From contig JAIETR010000067.1 in the NCBI GenBank assembly GCA_019745075.1, forward strand, positions 1 through 36,361: 36,361 nucleotides of DNA. Reading direction: 5' to 3'. The stretch comes from Qipengyuania sp. GTDB lineage: Bacteria; Pseudomonadota; Alphaproteobacteria; Sphingomonadales; Sphingomonadaceae. Every line of letters begins with the position of its first letter. The stretch's first letter is position 1. The notes below the pieces were generated by a model. The model did no database searches and was not told where the DNA came from. It worked only from the letters and a program-made list of their open reading frames with translations. The translations under genes and the position numbers were made by a program. Of this stretch, positions 7,715-16,688 are shown piece by piece.

Positions 7715-8730
7715 GTGCGCTCCCGCGCGATCGCCAGCAGGGCGTCGCGCTTGGCCAGCAACGCGTCGAAAGGGGGCCCTTCGGCGGGCGGGCCCATCGC
7801 ATCATGGACCCGCGCCAGCCGCGCCTGGCCCGCCCCGGAGAGCGTGCCGCAGCGCTCGGCGATGCCGGTCATATCGTCCATCCGGGCCCAGCAGTTGAGT
7901 ACCACATCGCAGCCCGCGGCGAGTGCCAGTTCGGAGCGCTCCGGAACGCTCCCCGTCAGCGCTTCCATGTCGATGTCGTCGGTGAGCAGCAACCCGTCGA
8001 AGCCGATCGCGCCACGGATAATTTCGCGGATGACCGTGGGGGAGTGCGTCGCCGGCCGCGCGGGGTCCCAGGCGGTGAACAGCAGATGCCCGGTCATGCC
8101 CAGGGGCGCATTCCGGAGCGTGCGGAAGGGCTCCAGATCGCTCTCGAGATCCTGCGCCGTGGCGGTGACGGTCGGCATTTCCTTGTGCGTATCGGCCGTC
8201 GAGCGGCCGTGCCCGGGCATATGCTTGATGCAGCCGACCACGCCGGCGGCCGCCAGCCCGTCGAGGATCGCGCGGCCGAGCGCGGCCACCTGCATCGGCG
8301 ACGTTCCGAGCGCGCGGTCGCCGATCACGTCGTGCGCGCCGGGTTGCGGCAGGTCGAGCGGCGGGTGGCAATCGACGCCGATGCCCATTTCGGCCAGCTC
8401 GCGCCCCAGCAACTCGGCGCCGGCGCGGGCTGCCTCGATCGCGCTGATCGGAGCGATGCCGTAGAGCGCGGCATAGGCCGCGCCGGGCGGGTGCTCGAGC
8501 CACACCGGCGGTTTCATCCGCCGCACGCGCCCACCCTCCTGGTCGATGCTGATCACCAGCCGGTCGCGGCCGTGGATCGCGCGCAGATCGTCGGTGAGCG
8601 CGCGCAGCTGGTCCTTGCTCTCGCAATTGCGTCCGAACAGGATGTAGCCCACCGGGTCGGCTTCGGCGAAGAAGCCGCGCTCGGCCTCGCTCAGCGTGGT
8701 GCCGGCAATCCCGAAGATGGCGGGTGTCAT
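7711..8730 (-). CDS. nagZ: Beta-N-acetylhexosaminidase NagZ (GH3), peptidoglycan recycling
   Basis: NagZ removes N-acetylglucosamine from anhydromuropeptides in the cytoplasm. It has 339 residues from the ATG at 8730. The GH3 signature is clear: SIDQEGGRVRR (61-71), then KHMPGHGRSTADTH (169-182), with the catalytic dyad D180/H182 on the NagZ-specific loop, and LLLTDDIDMEAL (247-258), which holds the nucleophile Asp. There is no signal peptide, consistent with a cytoplasmic enzyme. The reading frame is open for 16 more codons upstream (to 8778), but that stretch is unlike the family, so I start at MTPAIFGIAG. It lies 96 bp after the SPOR gene and overlaps scpA by four bases. Confidence 0.93.
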   Translation of the reverse strand: MTPAIFGIAGTTLSEAERGFFAEADPVGYILFGRNCESKDQLRALTDDLRAIHGRDRLVISIDQEGGRVRRMKPPVWLEHPPGAAYAALYGIAPISAIEAARAGAELLGRELAEMGIGVDCHPPLDLPQPGAHDVIGDRALGTSPMQVAALGRAILDGLAAAGVVGCIKHMPGHGRSTADTHKEMPTVTATAQDLESDLEPFRTLRNAPLGMTGHLLFTAWDPARPATHSPTVIREIIRGAIGFDGLLLTDDIDMEALTGSVPERSELALAAGCDVVLNCWARMDDMTGIAERCGTLSGAGQARLARVHDAMGPPAEGPPFDALLAKRDALLAIARERT

Positions 8731-8826
8731 CTCGCGAATGTCGCAGCCGGGGTGCCCGCGAGCAAGCCACGGCGGCACGGCAGCGGTGGAAAGTGCGGCG
8801 CGCGCGCCGGCCCGCTCACCTGGGCC

Positions 8827-9555
8827 TCATTTGACCTGGCAGGCGATCCCGGCGGCCTTGAGCCGCCGGCACAGCGCTTGCGCGCCCGCCCGGTCGCCGC
8901 CCGCCGCCTGGAGGCGATGGACGGTGCCGATATCGGCCCGGCCGGCGACAATCCGGTGCGAGACGCCCGAGAGTGCTTCGGTCTGGCCGGTGAGACGCTG
9001 CCAGCCCGCCTGCGCGTCGGCGCGCGAGGAGTAGGCGCCGACCTGGACCGCCGTCCCGGCTGGGAAGCCGGCGTCTGTCGACGCCGCTGGGGTCGGCACT
9101 GGGCTGGGCGCGGGCGCGGCGGTCGCAATCGGCGCGACAGGCACCGGGGCCGGGGCCGCAGCGAGCTTGCCCTCGACCTCCCGGCCCTCTCCCACGGCAT
9201 AGCTGGTGTCGCCCGTGCCAGCGAAAGTCTTGCCGCCTGGGCTCACGGGCCGTTCCTTATACGGCGTTGCCGGGGCCGCGATCAGCGAACCGTCGGGCGC
9301 CGGGCCGGAGCCCGGGCCGCGATTGGCGAAGAACCACACTCCGCCGACCAGCACGACCAGCGCGACCAGCATGATCAGGCCCAACCCGACCAGCCGGCCG
9401 GTATCGTAGACGGGCGGCTCATCGCCCTCCTCATCCGACTCGAGCCAAGGCAGGCGCTCGTCGGGAGTCTCGAAGGCAAGCTCGCGCTCGACGGGGTCGG
9501 CGCTCCGGTCGAACCAGTTGCCTTCGCCGCCGAAGCCGCCGGGCCGTGCTCCCAT
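8827..9555 (-). CDS. SPOR-domain membrane protein
   Basis: SPOR domains bind denuded glycan strands at the division septum. The 242-residue protein has an acidic cytoplasmic N-terminus (ESDEEGDEPPVYDTGR), one span at about 55-77 (VGLGLIMLVALVVLVGGVWF) and a long Pro/Ala-rich periplasmic linker. The C-terminal SPOR domain (about 163-242) opens with AVQVGAYSSRADAQAGW and ends with LCRRLKAAGIACQVK. The ATG at 9555 begins 2 bp after the argS stop and has GAGGAG upstream, inside the argS end. A GTG two codons earlier would overlap the argS stop and is a less likely alternative. A role in division or cell-wall remodelling is a family inference. Confidence 0.88.
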   Translation of the reverse strand: MGARPGGFGGEGNWFDRSADPVERELAFETPDERLPWLESDEEGDEPPVYDTGRLVGLGLIMLVALVVLVGGVWFFANRGPGSGPAPDGSLIAAPATPYKERPVSPGGKTFAGTGDTSYAVGEGREVEGKLAAAPAPVPVAPIATAAPAPSPVPTPAASTDAGFPAGTAVQVGAYSSRADAQAGWQRLTGQTEALSGVSHRIVAGRADIGTVHRLQAAGGDRAGAQALCRRLKAAGIACQVK

Positions 9556-9557
9556 CG

Positions 9558-11297
9558 TCACATCTCCTCGACCGCATCGACCCCCAGAATCGCGAGGCCG
9601 TTGCGAATCACCTGCCCGATCTGCGACGCCATGAACAGCCGCGCCGCGGTCAGCTCCGGCTCGTCCGCCTGAATAATTCGCAGGCCCCCGTCGTCGTTCC
9701 CCGCATTCCAGAAGCTGTGAAACGCGGCCGAGAGATCGAACAGGAAGAAGGCGATGCGGTGCGGCTCGCGGGCCTGGGCAGCGGCCTCGACGATACGCGG
9801 GAACTGCGCCGCCTCGCGCACCAGCGCGAGTTCGGCGGCGCCGAGCCGCGCAAGATGCGCATCCGAAGGCGCGACGCCCGCCTTGCGCAGCGTCGAACGG
9901 ATGCGGGCGTGGGCATACTGGACGTAGAAGACCGGATTGTCCTTGGACGCCTCGACCACCTTGGCGAAGTCGAAGTCCATCTGCGCGTCGGGCCGGCGCG
10001 TCAGCATGGTGAAGCGCACCACGTCCTTGCCCACTTCCTCGACCACTTCGGCCAAAGTGACGAAACTGCCCGAGCGCTTCGACATCTTGACCGGCTCGCC
10101 GCCGCGCAGCAGCCGCACCATCTGCACCAGCTTGACGTCGAAGGGGACTTCGCGCCCGGCGCCCTGCGTCAGCGCGGCGACCGCGGCCTTGATCCGCTTG
10201 ACCGTGCCGGCGTGGTCCGCGCCCCAGATGTCGATCAGCGCGTCGGCGCCTTCCGCTTTCTGGAAGTGATAGGCGAGGTCGGCGCCGAAATAGGTCCAGC
10301 TGCCGTCGGACTTCTTGATCGGGCGGTCCTGGTCGTCGCCAAACCGGGTGGAGCGGAACAGCGGCAGCTCGACCGGCTCCCAATCCTCTGGGGGGACCTT
10401 GCCCTTGGGCGCCTCGAGCACGCCGTCGTACACCAGGTCGCGCGCGCGCAGCCAGGTCTCGGCCCGGGCGGGTCTGCCCGCGGCCTGGAGGGCCGCCTCC
10501 GAGGCAAAGACATCGTGATGGATGCCGAGCAGGTCGAGATCGGCCTGGATTCGATCCATCATCGCGGCCACCGCCCGCTCCCTGAACAGCAAGAGCCACT
10601 CACTTTCGGGCTTGCCGACGAAGCGATCGCCGAACTCGCCGGCCAGCGCCGTGCCCACCGGGATCAGGTAGTCGCCGGGATAGAGCCCCTCGGGGATTCC
10701 GCCGATATCCTCGCCGAGCGCCTCGCGATAGCGCAGCTGCGCCGAGCGCGCGAGCATGTCCACCTGCCCGCCGGCATCGTTGACGTAGTATTCGCGGATG
10801 ACTTCATGGCCCGCGAACTCGAGCAGGCTGGCGAGCGCATCGCCGACAACCGCGCCGCGGCAATGGCCCATATGCATCGGCCCGGTCGGGTTGGCCGAGA
10901 CATATTCGACGTTCACGCGCTTGCCGGAGCCCAGCGCCGAGCGCCCATAGGCTGGACCGAGCGCCGCGATGGCGGAGAGCTCGCGGCGCCAGGCATCGTC
11001 GGACAGCGTGAGGTTGATGAAGCCGGGACCGGCGATCGAAGCCGCGGCTACACCGGGATCGGCCTCGATATGCCGGACGATGCGTTCCGCCAGCGCGCGC
11101 GGGTTGGTGGCGGCGGATTTGGCCAGCACCATGGCGGCGTTGGTGGCGAGGTCGCCATGCGAGGGGTCGCGCGGCGCTTCGACGGTCACGCCGGCGCGCG
11201 GCGTGTTCGGCGGCAGCGCACCCTCGTTTTCGAGCGCATCGAGCACCGCTCCGATCCTGGCGGTTAAGGCGGCGTGAAGCGTGTGGACGGTGGTCAT
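9558..11297 (-). CDS. argS: Arginyl-tRNA synthetase
   Basis: ArgS charges tRNA-Arg and is a class I synthetase. The 579-residue protein has the HIGH motif as HMGH (142-145) in [17 protein letters not shown], and KMSKR at 404-408 in [12 protein letters not shown]. The N-terminal Arg-S additional domain is at 1-110 (GDLATNAAM). The ArgS-specific segments [11 protein letters not shown] and [14 protein letters not shown] are present. The C-terminal DALR anticodon domain spans about 455-579 ([10 protein letters not shown] onward). The length is normal. It is followed within 2 bp by the SPOR gene, and the uncharacterised lipoprotein gene lies upstream in the same direction. The Shine-Dalgarno before the ATG is weak. 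Confidence 0.97.
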   Translation of the reverse strand: MTTVHTLHAALTARIGAVLDALENEGALPPNTPRAGVTVEAPRDPSHGDLATNAAMVLAKSAATNPRALAERIVRHIEADPGVAAASIAGPGFINLTLSDDAWRRELSAIAALGPAYGRSALGSGKRVNVEYVSANPTGPMHMGHCRGAVVGDALASLLEFAGHEVIREYYVNDAGGQVDMLARSAQLRYREALGEDIGGIPEGLYPGDYLIPVGTALAGEFGDRFVGKPESEWLLLFRERAVAAMMDRIQADLDLLGIHHDVFASEAALQAAGRPARAETWLRARDLVYDGVLEAPKGKVPPEDWEPVELPLFRSTRFGDDQDRPIKKSDGSWTYFGADLAYHFQKAEGADALIDIWGADHAGTVKRIKAAVAALTQGAGREVPFDVKLVQMVRLLRGGEPVKMSKRSGSFVTLAEVVEEVGKDVVRFTMLTRRPDAQMDFDFAKVVEASKDNPVFYVQYAHARIRSTLRKAGVAPSDAHLARLGAAELALVREAAQFPRIVEAAAQAREPHRIAFFLFDLSAAFHSFWNAGNDDGGLRIIQADEPELTAARLFMASQIGQVIRNGLAILGVDAVEEM

Positions 11298-11362
11298 GGG
11301 CTCGACAGGTCACTAGGACGTAAGCGACGCCGGGGCGCCGGGAACGGGAGTTTCAGGCGCGA

Positions 11363-12022
11363 CTAGCGCGTGACATTGTAGGCGAGCTGCTGCTGCGTCA
11401 GGTTGAAACCCACCAGCATCTCGAAAGTGGCGCGCTGGACCGCGGCGCGCACCGCCGGATCGGCCAGCGGATCGACCGCCGCGTCGGGATCGCCCGCCTT
11501 GCGCTCGCGCGTGATCTGCTCGCGAATGTCGTCGGGAAGCGTCGCCTCCGCCGCATTGACATAAGAGCCGGCCCTGGCGCTGGCGCGGGCCCGCTCCTGA
11601 CCGTCGGCGAAGGCGATTGTCACCGCGCCGACCTGCTTGGTGACGACGGCGCTGCCGCCGCGCAGCACGGTCACGAAATAGGGCAGGCTCACCTGCCGCG
11701 CTCCGCGGGTGTCGGCGCGGCGCGCGAACACGTCGAAGCTGGCCTCCGAATAGACCCGCTCGCCGGTGTCGTTGCAGGTCGATCGCAGATTGGTGATGTT
11801 CGCGGTGACATCGATGTCGCTCGATAGCTGCTGCCCGCCCTGGCGGAACAGGGTGATGTCGCCGGTGTAATCGGGAATGCCGACCGCGGGGCATTTGGTC
11901 CGCAGCGCCGTGATTCCGACTCCTTGGCCGACCACCAGTTCGCCCTGCTTCGCGCAGCCAACGAGCGCCAGCGATACGGCGGCCGGCAGGAACACGGCGG
12001 GGCGGAACGATCCTTGGAACAT
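11363..12022 (-). CDS. Conserved-looking lipoprotein of unknown function
   Basis: I do not recognise a named family. The 219-residue protein has a lipoprotein signal with the lipobox LVGC (C23) in SLALVGCAKQGE. Position +2 is Ala, so by the Lol rule it should go to the outer membrane. Two further cysteines, C44 (RTKCPAVG) and C83 (RSTCNDTG), may pair. The middle has alternating hydrophobic residues (YTGDITLFRQ, SSDIDVTANITNLRS, SLPYFVTVLRGGSAVVTKQ), suggesting beta strands. The C-terminal part is helical and charged, ending in LVGFNLTQQQLAYNVTR. It sits 65 bp upstream of argS on the same strand and is divergent from ispH. Function unknown. Confidence 0.8.
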   Translation of the reverse strand: MFQGSFRPAVFLPAAVSLALVGCAKQGELVVGQGVGITALRTKCPAVGIPDYTGDITLFRQGGQQLSSDIDVTANITNLRSTCNDTGERVYSEASFDVFARRADTRGARQVSLPYFVTVLRGGSAVVTKQVGAVTIAFADGQERARASARAGSYVNAAEATLPDDIREQITRERKAGDPDAAVDPLADPAVRAAVQRATFEMLVGFNLTQQQLAYNVTR

Positions 12023-12070
12023 TGTGAGCGCAGTCCTTAGCAGCCAGGCGGGCGAGCGCGCCTCGGGGTG

Positions 12071-12111
12071 TGGCCCCTAGCTTGGCCTGCCGCGAAGCGC
12101 TAGGGGGGCCA
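12071..12111 (+). promoter_or_regulatory. Hairpin that would cover the ispH ribosome-binding site
   Basis: CCCCTAGC (12074-12081) pairs with GCTAGGGG (12099-12106). The stem extends, after a GG bulge, through TGG (12071-12073) with CCA (12109-12111). The loop is 17 bases. The right arm holds the AGGGGGG that serves as Shine-Dalgarno for the ATG at 12114. Pairing is seen in the sequence; regulation is inferred. Confidence 0.4.
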
Positions 12112-12113
12112 GG

Positions 12114-13091
12114 ATGAACGCGCCCTTTCGCACCCAGCCGCATCGTGACGCGGCGCGCCCCGCCCTGACGGTCTTGATCGCGGCCCCGCGAGGATTCTGC
12201 GCGGGCGTCGATCGCGCCATCGAGATCGTCGAGCGCGCGCTCGCGAAGTATGGGGCGCCGGTCTATGTCCGGCACGAGATCGTCCACAACCGCCATGTCG
12301 TCGAGGCGTTGAAGGCCCAGGGCGCGATCTTCGTCGAGGAGCTCGACGAGGTGCCCGACGACGCGCCGGTCGTGTTCAGCGCGCATGGCGTGCCCAAGGC
12401 GGTCCCCGCCGAGGCCGAGCGCCGCAAGCTGCTCTACGTGGATGCCACCTGCCCGCTGGTCAGCAAGGTCCACCGCCAGGCCGAGCGTCAGATCGAGAAG
12501 GGCCAGCACATCGTCTTCATCGGCCACGCCGGCCATCCCGAAGTCATCGGGACGATGGGCCAGGTGCCCGACGGGATGATGACGCTGATCGAGAACGTGG
12601 AGGACGTCGCGCGGCTGCCCTTCGGGGCGGACGAGAACCTCTCCTTCCTCAGCCAGACCACGCTGTCGGTCGACGACACGCGCGAGATCGTCGCCGCGCT
12701 CCATGCCCGCTATCCGCGGATCGTGGCGCCCAAGGCGGAGGACATCTGCTACGCGACTTCGAACCGCCAGGCCGCGGTCAAGCGCATCGCGCCCGCCAGC
12801 GACCTGGTCCTCGTGATCGGCGCGCCAAATTCCTCGAACTCGATCCGGCTGGTCGAAGTGGCGCAGAGGCTCGGGACCACCGCGCGGCTGATCCAGCACG
12901 CCGACGATATCGACCCGGCGTGGCTCGACGGTGTTGGCACGCTCGGCCTCACCGCCGGCGCTTCGGCGCCCGAGAGTCTGGTCCGGCAGGTCATTGCCCG
13001 GCTGGGCGAATTGCGCGAGGTGCTGGAGGAGCCGGTCGTGGCGACGGAGGAGAAAATGGTTTTCAAGCTGCCGCGCCAGCTCGTCGACTGA
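12114..13091 (+). CDS. ispH: 4-hydroxy-3-methylbut-2-enyl diphosphate reductase (IspH/LytB)
   Basis: IspH is the last enzyme of the MEP pathway; its iron-sulfur cluster reduces HMBPP to IPP and DMAPP in the cytoplasm. The 325-residue protein has the three cluster cysteines C29 ([12 protein letters not shown]), C113 ([12 protein letters not shown]) and C212 ([10 protein letters not shown]). Substrate-binding segments are [39 protein letters not shown] and GAPNSSNS. Residues 1-15 precede the family core and may be a variable N-terminal extension. It is the first gene of an operon with thrB and rnhA, and its stop is one base before the thrB start. Confidence 0.96.
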   Translation: MNAPFRTQPHRDAARPALTVLIAAPRGFCAGVDRAIEIVERALAKYGAPVYVRHEIVHNRHVVEALKAQGAIFVEELDEVPDDAPVVFSAHGVPKAVPAEAERRKLLYVDATCPLVSKVHRQAERQIEKGQHIVFIGHAGHPEVIGTMGQVPDGMMTLIENVEDVARLPFGADENLSFLSQTTLSVDDTREIVAALHARYPRIVAPKAEDICYATSNRQAAVKRIAPASDLVLVIGAPNSSNSIRLVEVAQRLGTTARLIQHADDIDPAWLDGVGTLGLTAGASAPESLVRQVIARLGELREVLEEPVVATEEKMVFKLPRQLVD

Positions 13092-13092
13092 A

Positions 13093-14070
13093 TTGGCGGT
13101 CTATACGAACCTCGGCGCCGAGACGCTGGCGGAGCTGATCGCGACCTATGACGTCGGCGAGCTGGTTTCCGCCAAGGGGATCGCGGAGGGTGTCTCGAAC
13201 AGCAATTGGATGGTGGAGACGCAGCGGCGCGACGGCCGGAGCGCGCGCTTCATCCTGACGCTATACGAACGGCGCATCGAAACCGACGAGCTGCCTTTCT
13301 TCCTCGCCTTGCTCGACCATCTCGCCGCGCGCGGTTGCGCGGTCCCCGCCACCGTCCACGACCGCGCCGGCGCGAGCCTGCGCCAGGTCGAGGGCAAGGC
13401 CGCGGCGCTGATCGAGTTTCTCCCCGGCGTCTCGCCGTCCTCCCCAGCCCCGGAGCAGGCGCGCGCGGTGGGCGCGGCGCTGGCGCGGGTGCATCTGGCG
13501 GCGCGGGACTTCCCGCTCACCCGGCGCGACCGTCTCGATCCGGCCGCCAATCGCGCGACGCTCGCGAAGCTGGGACCCGCCGGGCTCATCGCCATCGACC
13601 CCGCCCTTGCCGACGCGCCTGGCTGGGCGGAAGAGATCGCCCGGCGCTGGCCCGCCGATCTGCCCCGCTCGATCGTCCATTCGGACCTGTTTCCCGACAA
13701 CGTGCTGATGCTGGGCGAGCGGGTGACGGGCCTGATCGACTTCTACTTCGCCTGCGACGGGATGATGGCCTACGATCTCGCCGTGACTCACGCCGCCTGG
13801 GCTTTCGACCGGTCCGGCGCGCAATATTCGCCGGCGATCGGCTCCGCGCTTGTCGAGGGCTATGAATCGGTTCGCCCGCTTGCCGACGACGAGCGCGCCG
13901 CCCTGCCCCTGCTCGCCGAGGGGGCCTGTCTGCGCTTCACCGCCAGCCGCGCGGAAGACTGGATCGAAACCGCCTCGGGCGCGCAGGTGATGCGCAAGGA
14001 CCCGATGGATTTCCTGCGCCGCTGGCGGTTCTACCGCGAACAGGGCGCCGCGGCCTTCGCAAGCGGTTGA
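13093..14070 (+). CDS. thrB: Homoserine kinase, type II (ThrB, APH-like fold), TTG start
   Basis: This enzyme phosphorylates homoserine in threonine synthesis. It has 325 residues. The alphaproteobacterial type is related to aminoglycoside phosphotransferases rather than GHMP kinases. The catalytic loop is HSDLFPDN (196-203), with D198 and N203, and the metal-binding Asp is D216 in GLIDFYFACDG. KGIAEGVSNSNW (28-39) is the nucleotide-binding start of the family. I start at TTG 13093 because the family begins (M)AVYT and this codon lies one base after the ispH stop; longer in-frame starts run through ispH and add a residue stretch unlike any domain. Expression therefore probably depends on coupling to ispH. 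rnhA follows after 23 bp. Confidence 0.93.
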   Translation: MAVYTNLGAETLAELIATYDVGELVSAKGIAEGVSNSNWMVETQRRDGRSARFILTLYERRIETDELPFFLALLDHLAARGCAVPATVHDRAGASLRQVEGKAAALIEFLPGVSPSSPAPEQARAVGAALARVHLAARDFPLTRRDRLDPAANRATLAKLGPAGLIAIDPALADAPGWAEEIARRWPADLPRSIVHSDLFPDNVLMLGERVTGLIDFYFACDGMMAYDLAVTHAAWAFDRSGAQYSPAIGSALVEGYESVRPLADDERAALPLLAEGACLRFTASRAEDWIETASGAQVMRKDPMDFLRRWRFYREQGAAAFASG

Positions 14071-14093
14071 AGCTTCGCTAAGCGCCCGCGGCG

Positions 14094-14534
14094 ATGAAAA
14101 AGGTCGAGATCTTCACCGACGGCGCCTGCAAGGGCAATCCCGGTCCGGGCGGCTGGGGGGCGCTCCTGCGCCTCGGTCGGCACGAGAAGGAGCTTTCGGG
14201 CGGCGAAGCGCACACCACCAACAACCGGATGGAGATGACCGCGGCGATCCGCGCGCTCGGGGCCTTGATCGAGCCCTGCGAGGTCGAACTCCATACCGAC
14301 AGCCGCTATCTGATCGACGGGATCACCAAATGGGTCTCCGGCTGGCAGCGGCGCGGCTGGCTCAACGCCAGCAAGAAGCCGGTCCGCAACGAGGACCTGT
14401 GGCACGAGCTGATCGCGGTCACCGCCAAGCACCGCATCGCCTGGCACTGGGTCAAGGGGCATGACGGCCACCCCGAGAACGAGCGCGTCGATCGTCTCGC
14501 GAGCGAGGCCGCCGAGGCGATGAGGGCCGGCTAG
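14094..14534 (+). CDS. rnhA: Ribonuclease HI
   Basis: RNase HI cuts the RNA strand of RNA-DNA hybrids (R-loops, primers). The 146-residue protein has all four acidic catalytic residues: D9 ([15 protein letters not shown]), E47 (NNRMEMTAA), D69 (HTDSRY) and D133 (NERVDRLA). The handle region ([21 protein letters not shown]) is present, which marks the E. coli-like subtype. It is the last gene of ispH-thrB-rnhA. Its stop TAG shares the palindrome CTAG (14531-14534) with the stop of the convergent oxidoreductase gene. Confidence 0.97.
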   Translation: MKKVEIFTDGACKGNPGPGGWGALLRLGRHEKELSGGEAHTTNNRMEMTAAIRALGALIEPCEVELHTDSRYLIDGITKWVSGWQRRGWLNASKKPVRNEDLWHELIAVTAKHRIAWHWVKGHDGHPENERVDRLASEAAEAMRAG

Positions 14535-15625
14535 ATCAGCCGATCCGGCGCGTAGAGCGCGGCGTTCAAGCCTTGCGTCATCGCGTCGGTCTCCAGACCC
14601 AGCAGGAGCTGCGCGGTGAGCCGGGCGGCGGCCGGCGCTGTCTGTATCCCGTAGCCGCCCTGCCCTGCGAACCAGGCGAAGCCCTCGACGCGCGGATCGC
14701 GGCCGTAGACCGGGAGCCGATCGGGCGCGAAGCTCCGCAGGCCGGCCCAGCGCCGCTCGACCGCCTGCACCCGCAAGTCGGTCACCGTCTCGAACCGTGC
14801 GATCGCCTCGGCCACGGCAAGCTCCTCGGGCGCGGCGTCGCAGGGAGTGCTCGGAGTTTCGTCGTGCGGGCTCAGCCACAACCGTCCCGCCTCGGGCTTG
14901 AAATAGAACCGCCCGGCGATGTCGAGCACGAGCGGCAGATCGGCGGGTGGGAGCGGATCGGTGCGCAATTGCGCCACCGTGCGGTGAAGCGGCACGATCC
15001 CGAGCGCGCCCACGCCCGCGAGCCGCGCCACCGCGTCGGCCCAGGCGCCGGCTGCATCGACCAGCGTGGCGGCGGCAAAGGCACGCCCATCCTCGCAGGC
15101 GAGTTGCCATCTGCCACCACGACGGCCGGCCTGGCTCAGCCGGGCTCGCGTTTCCAGCATCACCCCGCGCTGGCGTCCCAGCGCAAGATAGTGCTGATGC
15201 AGGCCGGCGACGTCGATGTCGGCGCAGCCCGGTTCCCAGATCGCATCGGTCCACGCGGGCCGCAGACCGGGGATGATCGCCGCGAGCCTGTCACGCCCGA
15301 GCCGTTCGAAACTGGCGCCGGTTCCGCCGAAGCGGGTCTCGAAGCCATCCAGCAGCACCCGCTCGCTCGTGCGCCCGATATAGAGAGCGCCCCGTCGCGA
15401 CAGGAACCCGTGCTCGCGCAAATAGGGGCCCGAGGCCAGCGTCAGTGGCACGATCTCGGGCCCGCCGTAGCACTCCTCCCAGAACGCCGCCGACCGACCG
15501 GTCGCGTGATAGCCGGGCCGGTCCTCGGCCTCGAGCAGCAGTACCGAGGCATGGGCCGCCAGTTCGGCGGCTATGCTCGCGCCGGCGATCCCGGCCCCGA
15601 TGACAACGAAGTCGTAAGTGGTCAC
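14531..15625 (-). CDS. FAD-dependent oxidoreductase (DAO/DadA-like)
   Basis: This 364-residue flavoprotein belongs to the D-amino-acid oxidase/glycine oxidase superfamily. The FAD dinucleotide fold is at the N-terminus: [19 protein letters not shown], with G10, G12 and G15. The acidic end of beta-2 is LLLEAED, and [13 protein letters not shown] is a family segment. Near the C-terminus, [15 protein letters not shown] and [19 protein letters not shown] form the second FAD-contact motif. The substrate cannot be told; an amine or 2-hydroxy acid is likely. The start overlaps the stop of the alpha/beta hydrolase gene (ATGA at 15625-15622), so the two are coupled. The stop overlaps that of rnhA on the opposite strand. 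Confidence 0.87.
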   Translation of the reverse strand: MTTYDFVVIGAGIAGASIAAELAAHASVLLLEAEDRPGYHATGRSAAFWEECYGGPEIVPLTLASGPYLREHGFLSRRGALYIGRTSERVLLDGFETRFGGTGASFERLGRDRLAAIIPGLRPAWTDAIWEPGCADIDVAGLHQHYLALGRQRGVMLETRARLSQAGRRGGRWQLACEDGRAFAAATLVDAAGAWADAVARLAGVGALGIVPLHRTVAQLRTDPLPPADLPLVLDIAGRFYFKPEAGRLWLSPHDETPSTPCDAAPEELAVAEAIARFETVTDLRVQAVERRWAGLRSFAPDRLPVYGRDPRVEGFAWFAGQGGYGIQTAPAAARLTAQLLLGLETDAMTQGLNAALYAPDRLI

Positions 15626-16587
15626 TGTTTCGCTGGTGGTGCTGCGGTGTCGAGGAACCGGGCGATGGCCGCCATGGCGCGGTCGCGGACCGGATCGACC
15701 TCGCGCAGGATTTCATGGCGCGCCTCGTCGCCGAACCGCATCAGTTCGCAATGCGGCATGCGGGCGCAGGCCCTGGCGATGGCCGCGAACTTGACCAGCC
15801 GGTCCGCGGTGGTGGCGATCATGAGCGTCGGCGTGACGACATGCTCCAGGACACCGGGCGTGAACAGCGCGCGGCTAGAGGCATAGGCGCGCTCGACCCA
15901 GCCCCAGCTGCCCGGCCCCATCACCAGCTCCGGCCGGTGCTCGCGCCACCACAGCTCGTCGGCGTAGCGATCCTTGTCATGGGTCAGCAGCGCCTCGCGC
16001 ATGGCGGGGATTTCGCCCGGCTTCTCGCTCCACTTCCAGGCCGGGCGCGCGGGATGGCCGATCCGCGTCATCGCCCCGGCGACCCCCTGGAGCAGCGCGA
16101 GCGGGAGCGGCGGGCCGGCCATGCCGAGCATCGGGGCCACCAGCACCAGCGCCTGCGGATCGACGCGCCGCTCGGCGGTCGCGCGCAGGGCCAGGTGCCC
16201 GCCCATCGAATGCGCGGCCAGCACATGCGGGCCGGAGGTCTCGGCCCGCCAATCGCGCCACAGCGCGGCGATGTCGTCGAGCCAGACCCCGAAATCGCCG
16301 ATATGGCCGGTGGTCGCGTCGGTGCCGAGGCGGCCCGATCCGGCCTGGCCGCGCCAATCGGCGGCGGTCACCCGCCAGCCGGCGCGGTGCCAGTCCTCGC
16401 AGGTTTCCAGATATTTCTCGTAATTGTCGCCGCGCCCCGGCAGGAACAGGATCGAGCCGCGCGGCGGCGTCCCTTCTCCCGGCCAGTCGATGCGACGGAT
16501 CGCGTGTCCGTCGGCCGCACGCCAGCGCGATTCATGCGCATGCGAAGGTATCGCGCGACGATCGAAAGGGCGGGACGCGCCGGTCAT
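15622..16587 (-). CDS. Alpha/beta hydrolase, monoacylglycerol lipase/lysophospholipase-like
   Basis: This 321-residue serine hydrolase has no signal peptide. The nucleophile elbow is AHSMGG with S127; the first Gly of GxSxG is replaced by Ala, as in some Hydrolase_4 members. The oxyanion region is ILFLPGRGDNYEKY (47-60). The C-terminal acid and His are probably in ATTADRLVKF and DEARHEILRE. These segments resemble the PldB/monoacylglycerol lipase group. I start at ATG 16587 (MTGASRPF); upstream the frame continues only to a TTG at 16620 without family sequence. It is co-transcribed with the FAD oxidoreductase through a 4-base overlap and is divergent from cpaA. The substrate is unknown. Confidence 0.85.
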   Translation of the reverse strand: MTGASRPFDRRAIPSHAHESRWRAADGHAIRRIDWPGEGTPPRGSILFLPGRGDNYEKYLETCEDWHRAGWRVTAADWRGQAGSGRLGTDATTGHIGDFGVWLDDIAALWRDWRAETSGPHVLAAHSMGGHLALRATAERRVDPQALVLVAPMLGMAGPPLPLALLQGVAGAMTRIGHPARPAWKWSEKPGEIPAMREALLTHDKDRYADELWWREHRPELVMGPGSWGWVERAYASSRALFTPGVLEHVVTPTLMIATTADRLVKFAAIARACARMPHCELMRFGDEARHEILREVDPVRDRAMAAIARFLDTAAPPAKQ

Positions 16588-16627
16588 CGTGCGAGCGCGC
16601 GCCGATATCGGAGTGACCAACGAACGT

Positions 16628-16645
16628 GGTTACCGTTTGGTAAGC
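16628..16645. promoter_or_regulatory. Inverted repeat between the hydrolase and cpaA starts
   Basis: TTACC (16630-16634) and GGTAA (16639-16643) form an inverted repeat with a 4-base centre, 46 bp before the cpaA ATG and 43 bp before the hydrolase start on the other strand. It could be an operator for either gene. Read as TTAC-N7-TAAG it also resembles a degenerate CtrA site. Confidence 0.25.
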
Positions 16646-16688
16646 CCTGAGGTGTAGCAGGCGATACGGCACAGGCGCCGGGGGTCCA

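Noticed and set aside
7438..9672. 744-codon plus-strand frame across nagZ and the SPOR gene
   Set aside because: It crosses several real genes on the other strand and is low-complexity Arg/Ala/Gly sequence.
9546..11267. 573-codon plus-strand frame opposite argS
   Set aside because: argS is unmistakable (HMGH, KMSKR); the opposite frame is a shadow.
12931..13092. N-terminal extension of thrB within ispH
   Set aside because: The extra residues are the ispH sequence in another frame (Arg/Ser-rich); the homoserine kinase family starts at (M)AVYT.
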